Below are positions 47,339 through 56,145 of a stretch of 56,272 nt of DNA, piece by piece. This stretch comes from Planctomycetota bacterium (GTDB lineage: Bacteria > Planctomycetota > UBA1135 > GCA-002686595): contig JAEUHZ010000056.1 in assembly GCA_016795205.1 (NCBI GenBank), forward strand, positions 1-56,272, read 5' to 3'. The notes under the pieces were generated by a model. It was not told the origin of the DNA. It saw nothing but the letters and a program-made list of their open reading frames with translations, and did no database searches. The first letter of the stretch is position 1, and each line of letters starts with the position of its first letter. Made by a program: the position numbers and the translations under genes.

Positions 47339-47776
47339 TCAGAGCTCGGCCTCGACCTCGGGGGGCAGCGTCGCGTTCGCGGCGGCGAGCACCACGCACA
47401 GCACGCGCAGCGCGTCCGTCGTCGTGAACAGGCCCATGAGCTGGCCATTGCGCGCCACCACCGCCGAGCCGATCTTGCGCTCCGCCATCGTGTTCGCGAC
47501 CCGCGCCAGGGAATCGAGCGGATCGACGACGTAGGGGTCGCTGGTCATGGCGTCCTCGACGAGGATGCGGCTGGTGTCGAGGCTCTTGAGGGCCTCGACC
47601 ACGGCCACGTCGCGGTCGCTCAGGATGCCCACGACGCGCCCGCCGTCGACGACTGGCATGTGCCGGATCGAGTGCAGCTTCATGCGCCGCGCGGCGTCGG
47701 CGATCGTCTCCTTCGGCGCTGCGACGAACAGCACCGTGGACATGCACTTCTCGATCGGGGTCGGTACGGGGGTCAT
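47339..47776 (-). CDS. CBS domain pair protein
   Basis: The 145-residue cytoplasmic protein is a tandem CBS pair: residues about 10-65 (APKETIADAARRMKLHSIRH, then VVGILSDRDV) and about 75-130 (VVDPLDSLARVANTMAERKI, then MGLFTTTDALR). Such pairs bind adenine nucleotides and often regulate partner proteins; no enzyme is attached here. It lies 29 bases downstream of the Usp gene and is probably co-transcribed with it. Confidence 0.92.
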   Translation of the reverse strand: MTPVPTPIEKCMSTVLFVAAPKETIADAARRMKLHSIRHMPVVDGGRVVGILSDRDVAVVEALKSLDTSRILVEDAMTSDPYVVDPLDSLARVANTMAERKIGSAVVARNGQLMGLFTTTDALRVLCVVLAAANATLPPEVEAEL

Positions 47777-47805
47777 TCGCGTCCTCTGCGGTTCCGGGCG
47801 GGGCA

Positions 47806-48741
47806 TCACGGCGCGCGGCGCCCGGCCTGCGCGGGCTCGAACTTCGCCGCCACGACCGGCACCTCCGCCGAGCGGATGACCGACCAAGCGGTGCCGCCGA
47901 GCGCGGAGGGCAGTGCGCTGCCACGTCCGTGCGTTCCGAACACGATCATATCGTGCTCGTTCGCGAGGTCGAGGATGGCCCGGATGGGGTTCTTCTCCAG
48001 GAACACCGGCGTGTGGGCCACGCCGTCCCAAGCGAAGGCGCGACAGGTCGCGTGGAACTCGTTCTCCTGGGCGCGCCGCAGGCCGTCGATCGAGGCCATG
48101 GCGGCCCAGGCCAGGCCGTCGGGCCAGCCGCTGCCCACGAACGCCGAGGCGTCGAAGGCGTGGAGCAGCGTGATGCTGGCGTCGAAATCGCGCGCCAGCG
48201 AGACAGCCACGGACAGCGCGTGCAGGCTGGCCGGCGACAGGTCGATCGGCGCCAGGATGCGGCGGATCGGGCGCACCGGCGTGCTCTGGATCCACAAGGA
48301 GCAGGGCGCGGACATCAGGAGCTCGCGCACGGTGCCACCCAGGCCGAAGCCCAGCTTCGCGTGCCGCGCGCCCACCAGCACCAGGTCGGCACCACTCGCG
48401 CGCGCACGCTCCGCCACGCAGGCCGCAGGACGGCCGACCTCGATCCGCAGGAGCTCTGCGATGCGCGGCCGAGGCCCGCTGAGCGTCAGCCGGGCGCACA
48501 GGCCCTCGAGGTGCTGGAGCGCGGACTCCCGAGCCGCCGCGATGCGTCGCTCCTCGGCGTCGACGCCTTCGGCGGCGCGCAGGTCGGGCAGCGCGCCGAT
48601 CGGGCGGACGGCGTGCACGATCTCCAGCGAGGCGCGCAGGATGGAGCGCAGCTCCAGCGCGGCGTGAATCGCGTGATCGGACAGCCCGTCGGCGTCCAAG
48701 GCGGCGACGAGGTGGGTGGGACGTCGGGTCTCGGCGGTCAT
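47806..48741 (-). CDS. Tandem universal stress protein (UspA family)
   Basis: The 311-residue protein contains two Usp domains (about 8-152 and 156-303). The second has the ATP-binding pattern FGTHGRGSALPSALGGTAWS. In the first the matching loop (VGARHAKLGFGLGGTVREL) is altered, so it may not bind nucleotide. Tandem Usp proteins are typical of low-oxygen and starvation regulons. It lies 52 bases after the response regulator gene and 29 bases before the CBS gene, so it is plausibly co-expressed with or controlled by the two-component system. Confidence 0.92.
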   Translation of the reverse strand: MTAETRRPTHLVAALDADGLSDHAIHAALELRSILRASLEIVHAVRPIGALPDLRAAEGVDAEERRIAAARESALQHLEGLCARLTLSGPRPRIAELLRIEVGRPAACVAERARASGADLVLVGARHAKLGFGLGGTVRELLMSAPCSLWIQSTPVRPIRRILAPIDLSPASLHALSVAVSLARDFDASITLLHAFDASAFVGSGWPDGLAWAAMASIDGLRRAQENEFHATCRAFAWDGVAHTPVFLEKNPIRAILDLANEHDMIVFGTHGRGSALPSALGGTAWSVIRSAEVPVVAAKFEPAQAGRRAP

Positions 48742-48793
48742 GCGGATGCTCCGGAGCGTCGCGCGGCGAGGCCTCGTGGGCGCCTCGCGCGCG

Positions 48794-49456
48794 TCAGGAC
48801 GGGGGAATCAGGCCTTCCTGCACGGCGAGCAGGGCGAGCTCCGCCGTGGAGTGGCAGTCCAGCTTCCGCTGCAAGTTCTCGCGATGCTTCTTCGCGGTGC
48901 CGAGCGTCATCTCGAGCTCCTTGGCCACCTCCTTGTTGCTGCGGCCCAGCGCCAGGAGCTGGAAGACCTCGCGTTCGCGCGGCGTCAGCGTCGACAGGCG
49001 GCTCTGGAAGCCGTTCGCCGACTTGCGCCGCAGCAGGCCGCCCGCGACCTTCGGGGACAGGAACGCCTCGCCGCGCACCACGGCCTCGAGGGCGATGCGC
49101 AGCTCGCCCGGGTCGGAGTCCTTGGACAGGTAGCCGTCCGCGCCGGCCTTGAGCGCCTGGTCGACGAACGAGTCGCCCTCGTGGTGCGTGAGCATCACGA
49201 TGCGCACCCGGGGGCAGGCCTCGCGCAGGAGCGGGATCGTGTCGATCCCCGAGAGGCCCGGCATGGACACGTCGAGCAGCACGACGTCCGGCCGCAGGTC
49301 GCGCACGGCGGCGACCGCCGCGCGCGGGTCGCCGGAGTCCCCCACGACGGCGAAGCGTGGGTCGGCCGCCAGGAGGCTCCTGAACCCCGCACGGATCATC
49401 AGTTGATCGTCGATGAGGAAGACGCGAATCGTCGCGGTTGGTTCCATGAGCTTCAT
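48794..49456 (-). CDS. FixJ/NarL-type response regulator
   Basis: The 220-residue protein has a receiver domain (about 9-125) with the acidic pair DD at 16-17, the phosphoacceptor Asp62 in VVLLDVSMPG, a Thr in VMLTHHEGD and a Lys in YLSKDSDP. A LuxR-type helix-turn-helix (about 150-210) follows, with LTPREREVFQLLALGRSNKE. Its ATG overlaps the kinase stop as ATGA, so kinase and regulator are translationally coupled, in FixL-FixJ order. Likely targets are the neighbouring usp gene and the respiratory operon, but no binding site was recognised. Confidence 0.93.
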   Translation of the reverse strand: MKLMEPTATIRVFLIDDQLMIRAGFRSLLAADPRFAVVGDSGDPRAAVAAVRDLRPDVVLLDVSMPGLSGIDTIPLLREACPRVRIVMLTHHEGDSFVDQALKAGADGYLSKDSDPGELRIALEAVVRGEAFLSPKVAGGLLRRKSANGFQSRLSTLTPREREVFQLLALGRSNKEVAKELEMTLGTAKKHRENLQRKLDCHSTAELALLAVQEGLIPPS

Positions 49457-50979
49457 CGCACGCGGTTCTGGGGCAGGTCGATCTCGAAGCGTGCCCCGCC
49501 GAGCCTCGAGCTGCAGGCCGTCAGGGCCCCGCCGTGCGCTTCGACGATCTTCTTCGAGATCGCGAGCCCCAGGCCGGTGCCCTTGTGCTTCGTGGTCGAG
49601 AACGGCTGGAACAGCTTGGGCAGGTGCTCGGGCGGGATGCCGGGCCCGTCGTCATCGACGGCGATGCGCACGCCGCCTTGGGCCAGCGGACCGGCGGCGA
49701 CCTCGATGTGCACCCGATTGCACTGCGCTTCGATCGCGTTCAGGATCAGGTTCGCGAGCACCTCCTCGAGCCGGCGGGGATCTCCCCGGAAGCGCAGGCC
49801 CTCGGGCTCGGATCGAACGACGACCTCGGCGCCGGCCCGCACGATCTGCAGCCGCAGGCGGCCGACGACGGCGTCCAGGAACTCGCGCGCGTCGAGATCC
49901 TCAGGCTCCAGGGTCACCGGCTTCACGAAGCCCAGCGTGCCGCGCAGGAGCTGCTCGAGGCGCTGCATGCGCGTGACGAGATCTTCCAGGACGGTGCGTT
50001 GGTCCGTGCCGAGCTGCTGTGCCACGGCACGCAGCGCGACGTTCACCGCCGTGATCGGGTTCTTGATCTCGTGCGCCAGCACCGCCGCCTGCTCGCCCAC
50101 GATCGCGAGCCGGCGCAGCATGTCGGTCTCGGCCCGCTGCGCCCGCTTGAGCTCGGTGACGTCGCGTCCCTCCGGGATCAGGAGGATCACGGTCCCGGCC
50201 CCGTCACGCACGGGCTTCAGGGAGAAGTCCACCTCGCGCGTCCCGCCCGAGCGAGCGCGCACCTCGTACTCGAAGCGCACGAACTCACCGCCGCGCGCGC
50301 GCTCGACGGCCTCGCGAATGCGCTGGCGCTCGGCCTCCGACGAGCTCCACCAGGGCGCCTCCCAGAACTTGAGACCCACGACGGCGGCGCGCTCGGCCCC
50401 GACGGCATCCAGGGACGTCTTGTTCGCCTCCAGGATCGTGCCGTCGGGCTGCAGGAGGCCCAGGTACTGGAAGGCCCCGTCGAAAACCGCGTGGAAGCGT
50501 CGCTCGCTCTCCGCCAAGCGTTGTTCGGCACGGCAGCGGTCGGTGACGTCGCGGAAGGAGCCGGCGAACAGCACGCCCCCTCCAGGGAGGTCCGCGCGCG
50601 AGACGGACAGATCGCACACGATGCGGCTGCCGTCCTTGCGCACGACCTCGAACTGTCGCGTCCGGCCCAAGATGTGCGTCGTGCCCGTGCGCAGGTAGGC
50701 CGCGAGGTAGCCGTCGTGGGCGGTGTGGTGCGGCTCGGGCATCAGCACGCTGACGTTGCGGCCCACGAGCTCGGCGGGCTGCCAGCCGAACACGCGCTCC
50801 ACGGAGTCGCTGGCCGCGCGCACGACGCCCGTCGCGTCGATCGCGAGCAGGGGATCGAGGCTGGACGCGACGATCGCCTTCCAGATCGCGAGCTCGGCCT
50901 CCAGGGCGTCCGGACCCGCCACGGCGCGCGGAGGATCCTGCGGGGCGCGTTCCACCGATCGTCTGCGTCTGCCTTGCAT
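49453..50979 (-). CDS. PAS histidine kinase with FixL-like heme pocket
   Basis: The 508-residue cytoplasmic protein has no membrane helix. It contains PAS1 (about 30-150), PAS2 (about 158-280), a HisKA domain with H303 in AHEIKNPIT, and a HATPase domain with N-box LANLILNAIEA, DDDGPGIP and GTGLGLAISKKI. PAS1 matches the FixL heme domain without gaps at three key positions: His88 (heme ligand), His102 (FixL His214) and Arg108 (distal FixL Arg220). The FixL Arg206 position is Ala94. An oxygen-sensing heme PAS is therefore likely. It could also be a non-heme relative, since only heme binding would prove it. Start ATG 50979 fits the first PAS; the longer frame is Arg-rich and non-homologous. Confidence 0.9.
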   Translation of the reverse strand: MQGRRRRSVERAPQDPPRAVAGPDALEAELAIWKAIVASSLDPLLAIDATGVVRAASDSVERVFGWQPAELVGRNVSVLMPEPHHTAHDGYLAAYLRTGTTHILGRTRQFEVVRKDGSRIVCDLSVSRADLPGGGVLFAGSFRDVTDRCRAEQRLAESERRFHAVFDGAFQYLGLLQPDGTILEANKTSLDAVGAERAAVVGLKFWEAPWWSSSEAERQRIREAVERARGGEFVRFEYEVRARSGGTREVDFSLKPVRDGAGTVILLIPEGRDVTELKRAQRAETDMLRRLAIVGEQAAVLAHEIKNPITAVNVALRAVAQQLGTDQRTVLEDLVTRMQRLEQLLRGTLGFVKPVTLEPEDLDAREFLDAVVGRLRLQIVRAGAEVVVRSEPEGLRFRGDPRRLEEVLANLILNAIEAQCNRVHIEVAAGPLAQGGVRIAVDDDGPGIPPEHLPKLFQPFSTTKHKGTGLGLAISKKIVEAHGGALTACSSRLGGARFEIDLPQNRVR

Positions 50980-51263
50980 GCTGGAAGCCCGGAGCTGCCG
51001 GGAGCGGCTTCGCAGGCTAACACGGACCTCTCCTGGAGCGCTCGCCAGCATCGCGGGGCCTGGAGGTTCCCGCAGCGGAGGCGCGATCGTGATGGGCCGA
51101 AGTGCGCAGGGCGCGACCCGCCGAGTCCGCAGCCTCCGCGGCAGCCCGCGGCCACTCGCGCCACCGGAGCGCGGTGCTGCGTAGCATGGGAGAGCCTCCC
51201 CCCCCGGGTCCGAACGCCCGTTCGCGGACACCCCGCACGGATCTCTCCGGGAACCGACTCGCC

Positions 51264-53315
51264 ATGACCCACGGCCAAGATGCAGCCCGCCCCGCGGACG
51301 CCGTCGCCGAGCTGCTCGACGCATACCTCGTCGAGCTGGCGGGCGCGGGCACGGCGGACCTCGACGTGTGGGCGGCCCGGCTGGCGCGCGGCGACGCGCG
51401 TGAGCGCTTCCGGCGCGAGGCCCTGGCCGAGGAATTCGCCTGGCGGCAGTCGCGCGGCGAGCCCGTGGTCCTGGAGGAGTACGCGGCGCGCCTGCGCGAG
51501 GAAGCGGACCGCAAGGCGTTCGCCGAGATCGTGCGCGCGAACCGACTGGCCGAGCGCGCGCTGCCGCCGCAGCTCGCCCCGGGCGCGCTGCTCGGCGGAC
51601 GCTACCGCATCCGCTCGTTGCTGGGACGCGGCGGCATGAGCGTCGTGTTCGCCGCCTGGGACCAAGAGCTCGAGCGCGACGTGGCGATCAAGGTGTTCAA
51701 CGCCGACGCGCGTGCGGGCAGCCCCGAGGAGTGGGAGACGATCGCGCACGGCGAAGCCGCCGCGCTGGCGCAGCTCGACCACCCGAACGTGGTCCGCGTG
51801 CACGACATCCGGCGCGACCACGCGCAGACCTTCATCGTCATGGACCGCGTGAGCGGCGTCGACCTGTCGCGCGTGCTGGAGGAGTTGCGCCGCCAGGAGC
51901 TGGAGGACGGCGCGGACCCGGCGCGGCGCCCCGAGCGCCTGCGCGCGCTGGTCGACGGGGTGGGCCAGAACGCTGCGCACGCCGGCGAGCGCGCCAGCGT
52001 GGACCGGATCGACGCGCGCAGTTGGCCGCGCACCGTGGCGCGCATCTTGGCGCCCGTCGCGGCCGGCATCGAGGTCGCCCACGGGCTGGGCCAGGTGCAC
52101 CGCGACCTGAAGCCGAACAACGTGATCCTGCGCCGTGGTGCGGATCCGGTGGTCCTGGACTTCGGCCTGTCGGCGCGCGTCCGTCCGGGCGCGGAGGACT
52201 CGGGCGTCCTGCGCGGCACCCCGGAGTACTTCGCGCCCGAGCAGGCCCGCGACCTGCGCTCGGGCTCGGACGTGCGCACGGACGTCTACCAGCTCGGACT
52301 CGTGCTCTACGAGATGCTGAGCCTGGAACGCGCGCAACACCGCGAGAAGACCGAGGACATCCTGCGCTTCCTGGCGCGCGTGAGCTTGGGCCCCAAGGAG
52401 CGCGTCGAAGCCCTGCCGCGCGGGCTGCCGCGTGCGCTGCGGGCGATCTGCGCGCGCGCCTTGGCGGCCAACCCCGCCGCGCGCTACGCCAGCGCCGGCG
52501 AGATGGCGCGCGACCTGGAGCGGTTCGCGGCGGGCCTGCCCAACGTGCACGCTCGCACGGGCACTGCGCACGGCACCTGGCAGCGCGCCACCTGGCTCGC
52601 GCGCCAGCCGGCGTTCGCCGCCTTGCTCCTGGGTGGGCTGGCCCTGGGCGGCGGAGTCTGGCTGCGCGGCCGCGCGCAGGGCGCCGAGGAGACCCTGTTC
52701 TTCGCGCCGTTCCACTTCACGCCGTTCGCGACGAGCCCGGTCGCGATCGGAGCACGTCAGGAGCGGCTCGTGATCGCCGAGGGCAGCCGCGTGGAGATCC
52801 TGGGCGTCGAGGTCGAGACCGCGACCGGCGCCTGGATCTACGGACTGGGCGTCACCGGCAACGCCGAGGGCGAGAAGGGCGTCTATCCGCAGCGGCCGCG
52901 CGTGCTCGGCGCGCGCGAAGCCCAAAGCGGGTGGGCCTTGCGGGTCGAGGCCGGCAGCTCGACGCCGGTCGAGATCTATCGCTTCGACGGGCAGGACCCC
53001 GAGGAGGGCGTGCTCGTCATCGCGCGGGACGAACGGTCGGACGCGATCGAGCGCTGGCTGGCCGCTCTGGATGCCGAGGTCAGCGCCAGCGGCCGCAAGC
53101 CCGTGCCCTACGAGCGCGCGCTCGCCGATTTCGAGCGCGTCGCGAAGACCCGCGTGCGCGGCGTCGTGGACCCGGACGCGGCCCAGGCCGAGCGCGACAT
53201 CTTCCAGAACCTGGTCTTCAAGCGGGCCGCCTCCCAGGGCGCGTCGGCCGACGGCCGGATCAAGTGGTTCCAGCAGATCCTGCAGGTCAGCAGGGGCACG
53301 GACGGGAAGGACTGA
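51264..53315 (+). CDS. Membrane-anchored Ser/Thr protein kinase
   Basis: The protein of about 683 residues has a kinase domain at residues about 112-430. The glycine-rich loop LGRGGMSVVFAAWD, the ATP-site lysine in VAIKVF, the catalytic loop HRDLKPNNVIL, the DFGLS motif and GTPEYFAPEQ are all intact. A roughly 45-residue insertion rich in charged residues separates the hinge region from the catalytic loop. One membrane helix (about 449-468) leads to an outer C-terminal domain of about 200 residues with no known fold. ATG 51264 is preferred, though ATG 51186 is in frame. The next gene is an ECF sigma factor six bases downstream, a kinase-sigma pairing common in Planctomycetota. Confidence 0.92.
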   Translation: MTHGQDAARPADAVAELLDAYLVELAGAGTADLDVWAARLARGDARERFRREALAEEFAWRQSRGEPVVLEEYAARLREEADRKAFAEIVRANRLAERALPPQLAPGALLGGRYRIRSLLGRGGMSVVFAAWDQELERDVAIKVFNADARAGSPEEWETIAHGEAAALAQLDHPNVVRVHDIRRDHAQTFIVMDRVSGVDLSRVLEELRRQELEDGADPARRPERLRALVDGVGQNAAHAGERASVDRIDARSWPRTVARILAPVAAGIEVAHGLGQVHRDLKPNNVILRRGADPVVLDFGLSARVRPGAEDSGVLRGTPEYFAPEQARDLRSGSDVRTDVYQLGLVLYEMLSLERAQHREKTEDILRFLARVSLGPKERVEALPRGLPRALRAICARALAANPAARYASAGEMARDLERFAAGLPNVHARTGTAHGTWQRATWLARQPAFAALLLGGLALGGGVWLRGRAQGAEETLFFAPFHFTPFATSPVAIGARQERLVIAEGSRVEILGVEVETATGAWIYGLGVTGNAEGEKGVYPQRPRVLGAREAQSGWALRVEAGSSTPVEIYRFDGQDPEEGVLVIARDERSDAIERWLAALDAEVSASGRKPVPYERALADFERVAKTRVRGVVDPDAAQAERDIFQNLVFKRAASQGASADGRIKWFQQILQVSRGTDGKD

Positions 53316-53320
53316 CTCGC

Positions 53321-53947
53321 ATGGACGACGGCGACGAGTGGAAGGACATGCCGACGATCGACCTGGTGCGCGAGGCGCAGAGCGGGCGCGGCGAAGCCCG
53401 CGACGAGCTGTTCCAACGCTACTCCGACCGCGTGCTGGGCATCGTGCGCGCCCGGATCGGGCCGCGGCTGCGCCGCAACGTCGAGTCCGGCGACATCGCG
53501 CAGGAGGCGCTCATCGAGGCGCTCCAGTCGCTCGACCGCTTCGAGACGCGCGGCGAATCGAGCTTGATCCGCTGGCTGGCCACGATCGTCCAGAACCGCA
53601 TCTCGGCGCGCGCCAAGTACTTCTCGGCCGAGCGCCGCTCGTCGGCACGCGAGATCGCGCTGGACGGCCTGGGTCCCGAGCACGACAGCTCGATCGACCC
53701 GCCGGCGCGCGTGCGGACGCCGTCGCTGGAGGTGCGCAGCCAGGAAGAGCAGGGCCTCGTCGAGGAGTGCCTGCACGAGCTGCCCGAGAACTACCGCGAG
53801 CTGATCCTGATGCGCGACTACGCCGGCTCGTCCTGGGAGGAGGTCGCCGAGCAGGTCGGCGCCGCGAGCCCGGACGCCGCGCGGATGATGCACACGCGCG
53901 CCCGGACGCAGCTCGGCCGGTTGCTCCAGGCGCGCGGGATGCGCTGA
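53321..53947 (+). CDS. ECF sigma factor linked to a Ser/Thr kinase
   Basis: The 208-residue protein has region 2 (about 25-95, including GDIAQEALIEALQSLDRFE and RWLATIVQNRISARAK) and region 4 (about 150-200, LPENYRELILMRDYAGSSWE). No anti-sigma gene follows. The upstream kinase is five bases away and probably co-transcribed, and kinase-linked ECF factors in this phylum are thought to be activated by phosphorylation rather than by an anti-sigma factor. A strong terminator lies about 75 bases after its end. Confidence 0.9.
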   Translation: MDDGDEWKDMPTIDLVREAQSGRGEARDELFQRYSDRVLGIVRARIGPRLRRNVESGDIAQEALIEALQSLDRFETRGESSLIRWLATIVQNRISARAKYFSAERRSSAREIALDGLGPEHDSSIDPPARVRTPSLEVRSQEEQGLVEECLHELPENYRELILMRDYAGSSWEEVAEQVGAASPDAARMMHTRARTQLGRLLQARGMR

Positions 53948-53999
53948 CCGTTCTGCTCGCCGCCCAATCCTGGAACGGGTGCCCGAGACGTGCCGTCGA

Positions 54000-54015
54000 G
54001 CCCAGTCGACTGGGC
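54000..54015. promoter_or_regulatory. 16-bp perfect palindrome
   Basis: The 16-bp sequence GCCCAGTCGACTGGGC is self-complementary with no spacer and lies six bases before the terminator hairpin at 54021-54057, between convergent genes. It could be a protein-binding site or form part of the terminator structure. No function is known. Confidence 0.6.
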
Positions 54016-54020
54016 ATGAG

Positions 54021-54057
54021 CAGGCCCCGCGCGCGGGCGAACCGCACGCGGGGCCTG
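54021..54057. terminator. Bidirectional terminator hairpin
   Basis: CAGGCCCCGCG (54021-54031) pairs perfectly with CGCGGGGCCTG (54047-54057) around a 15-base loop. The 11-bp, almost all-GC stem lies between two convergent genes (the ECF sigma factor and the FG-GAP protein), where a shared terminator is expected. No T tract is visible, which is usual in very GC-rich genomes. Confidence 0.75.
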
Positions 54058-54076
54058 ATCGCGGAACAGCGACGCG

Positions 54077-55900
54077 TCAGAGGTGGTCGAGCGTGATGAG
54101 CTGGGCCATGGGCCCAGTCAAGGCGCAGCCGAGGTCGAGCTCGAAGTAGCGACCGAAGCCGCCGACCGACCCGATCTCGCGCCAGTCGCCGTGCTCGATG
54201 TCCCGGAGGTCGAAGTCGGCCACATTGCTCGGTGGGATGAACGGAGTCGTGACGATGAACGTGCCGGCTTGGTTCTCGAGGACCAGGATGCCGGTCGAGA
54301 CGTTCTGCACGGCCGGCACGCTGATGCCCGAGAAGCCGCTCAACGTGCCGAGCCCCACGACGATGTCGAGGTCGCCGTCGAAGTCGACGTCGTACATCTC
54401 CGCGTCCGTCCCGAACGTGGCCATTGGGGCCAGCCGGAAGGACTCGTCGACGTAGATCGGCTCACCCGTCAGTGGGTCGAACCTGCGCATGAGCAGCTTG
54501 TCGGGGCGCGGCGTCCCCGAGGGCGCGCCCGGCGTGGGCGTGAACTGCCAGTTCGTGAAGTACAGGTCCGGCAGTCCGTCGCCGTCGACGTCGCCGACCA
54601 CGACGTCGAGCGACTCGTCGTTCGACGGCGGGATCGGATTCGGGAGGGGGGCGTCGAAGAACCCTTCACGGTCCGGGGCCATCGGGCCGCCCTGGTTCAC
54701 GAGGATGTAATCACCACCCTCGCCGAACCGGGTCCCAGGGATCGTGCCGTCGACGTTCGCGATCACGATGTCGAGGTCTCCGTCGAGGTCGAAGTCGACG
54801 AGCTCGCAGTCCTCGGAGTCGTCGAGGATCGCAGGCAAGTTCGACGCCGTGACGTCGATGAAGCTCGACGTCCCGATCTCGACGAGCTGGTTGAAGAACA
54901 TCCTGTTCCTCATTCCGGTGGTCGGCGAGAACGCGCAAGCGAGGAAGATGTCGAGGTCGCCGTCGCCATCGAGGTCACCGACCTCGATGTCCGCCGGGAA
55001 CGAGCCACCGAGCGCGGTCGGGAAGCCGGTCTTGTTGTCGGACATCTCCGCGAACCCCTGCCAGTTCCCCGCGGCGTCGAGGCCCTGATTCAGCCACACG
55101 CGCAGGAACTGCATGCCTCCCGTGGCCACCGCGAGATCGAGGAACCCGTCTTGATTGAAGTCGGCGAGTTCGGCCGACGTCGCGTTGTTCGGCCACAGCA
55201 CGGTCGGCACCGCCTCGCGCATTCCAGCGACCGTGCGCCACAACCACACGCCCTGGGTGCCCACGCCGATCGTGTCGTTGTCGCCGTCACCGTCGACATC
55301 ACCCTGCTCGATGTCCGCCCACAGCACGGTGCCCCCCGCGGAGCTCGGGACCTGCGCTCCATCGAAGTAGAAGGGGTTGCTGAGGATCGGGAACTGGATC
55401 TGCCGCAGTTGGCCATTGCTCACCGTGAGCGGCGGCAACGGCGTGCCGGGCCGCTGCATGAGCACCTGCACGTCGAGGAACAGGCCCGCCAGCCCCGCGG
55501 GGAAGGGGAACGCGAGATCGAGGTCCTGCGTGCCCGACGGCGGAACGAGGCCGAACGTGCCCGAGCGCGGCACGAACAGGTTGCCCGGGAGAGCCAGCAC
55601 CGGCGCGCTCACGGGACCCAGCACGCCGGGAGCCGTCGTCTGCGTGTCGAAACCGCCTCCGGGCACGGGGAAGGACGCACCTCCGAACAACTGGTAGATC
55701 GAGCCCGGAGGACCCGAGACCGTGATGAGCGGTGCGCCGCCGAGGCCCGTGCTCTGGCCTTCGATGACCTCGCGCAAGGCGAGGCCTGCTTGCCGATCGT
55801 CGTTCGTGACGGGCTGGCCTTGCAGGGCCAGCGCGGATGTGGAGAGCGAGCCGAAGCCTGTCAAGGCCAGGCTCGTCGAGAGCAAGTGTCGGAACTTCAT
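54077..55900 (-). CDS. Secreted FG-GAP/VCBS repeat protein
   Basis: The 607-residue protein begins with a signal peptide (ATG 55900; hydrophobic to about residue 25). An N-terminal domain (about 30-190) with no recognised family follows. After that come about six FG-GAP-type repeats (about 200-590) of the form 'D-x-D-x-D-G-D-x-D', for example DVDGDGDNDTIG, DLDGDGDLDIFL and DFDLDGDLDIVI. These loops bind calcium and usually build a beta-propeller on cell-surface proteins. No catalytic motif is seen. It likely mediates adhesion or carries an unknown ligand-binding function. Confidence 0.9.
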   Translation of the reverse strand: MKFRHLLSTSLALTGFGSLSTSALALQGQPVTNDDRQAGLALREVIEGQSTGLGGAPLITVSGPPGSIYQLFGGASFPVPGGGFDTQTTAPGVLGPVSAPVLALPGNLFVPRSGTFGLVPPSGTQDLDLAFPFPAGLAGLFLDVQVLMQRPGTPLPPLTVSNGQLRQIQFPILSNPFYFDGAQVPSSAGGTVLWADIEQGDVDGDGDNDTIGVGTQGVWLWRTVAGMREAVPTVLWPNNATSAELADFNQDGFLDLAVATGGMQFLRVWLNQGLDAAGNWQGFAEMSDNKTGFPTALGGSFPADIEVGDLDGDGDLDIFLACAFSPTTGMRNRMFFNQLVEIGTSSFIDVTASNLPAILDDSEDCELVDFDLDGDLDIVIANVDGTIPGTRFGEGGDYILVNQGGPMAPDREGFFDAPLPNPIPPSNDESLDVVVGDVDGDGLPDLYFTNWQFTPTPGAPSGTPRPDKLLMRRFDPLTGEPIYVDESFRLAPMATFGTDAEMYDVDFDGDLDIVVGLGTLSGFSGISVPAVQNVSTGILVLENQAGTFIVTTPFIPPSNVADFDLRDIEHGDWREIGSVGGFGRYFELDLGCALTGPMAQLITLDHL

Positions 55901-56145
55901 GGCTAGTGATCGCTGAGTGGACTCATCGAACTCGGCCCGAGGACCGTCCTCGGGCGCACCATGAAGGCGCGGGCTCATGCAGGCCTCGCCGCGATTTCCG
56001 CGTCAATGCTCGTGGGCCGCGTCGCTCTCGGGTGCTGTGCACCGTCCGCCATCCGCGAGGGCGCCGAGCCGCACGAGTGACTCCGCTGATCGACGATGAG
56101 CCGGCGCACGCCCGGTCCGATCGTGCACAGGCGCGCACGGACCAG

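Noticed and set aside
49453..51324. Longer histidine kinase starting at 51324
   Set aside because: The extra 115 residues are Arg-rich, lack homology and overlap the divergent promoter and kinase gene start.
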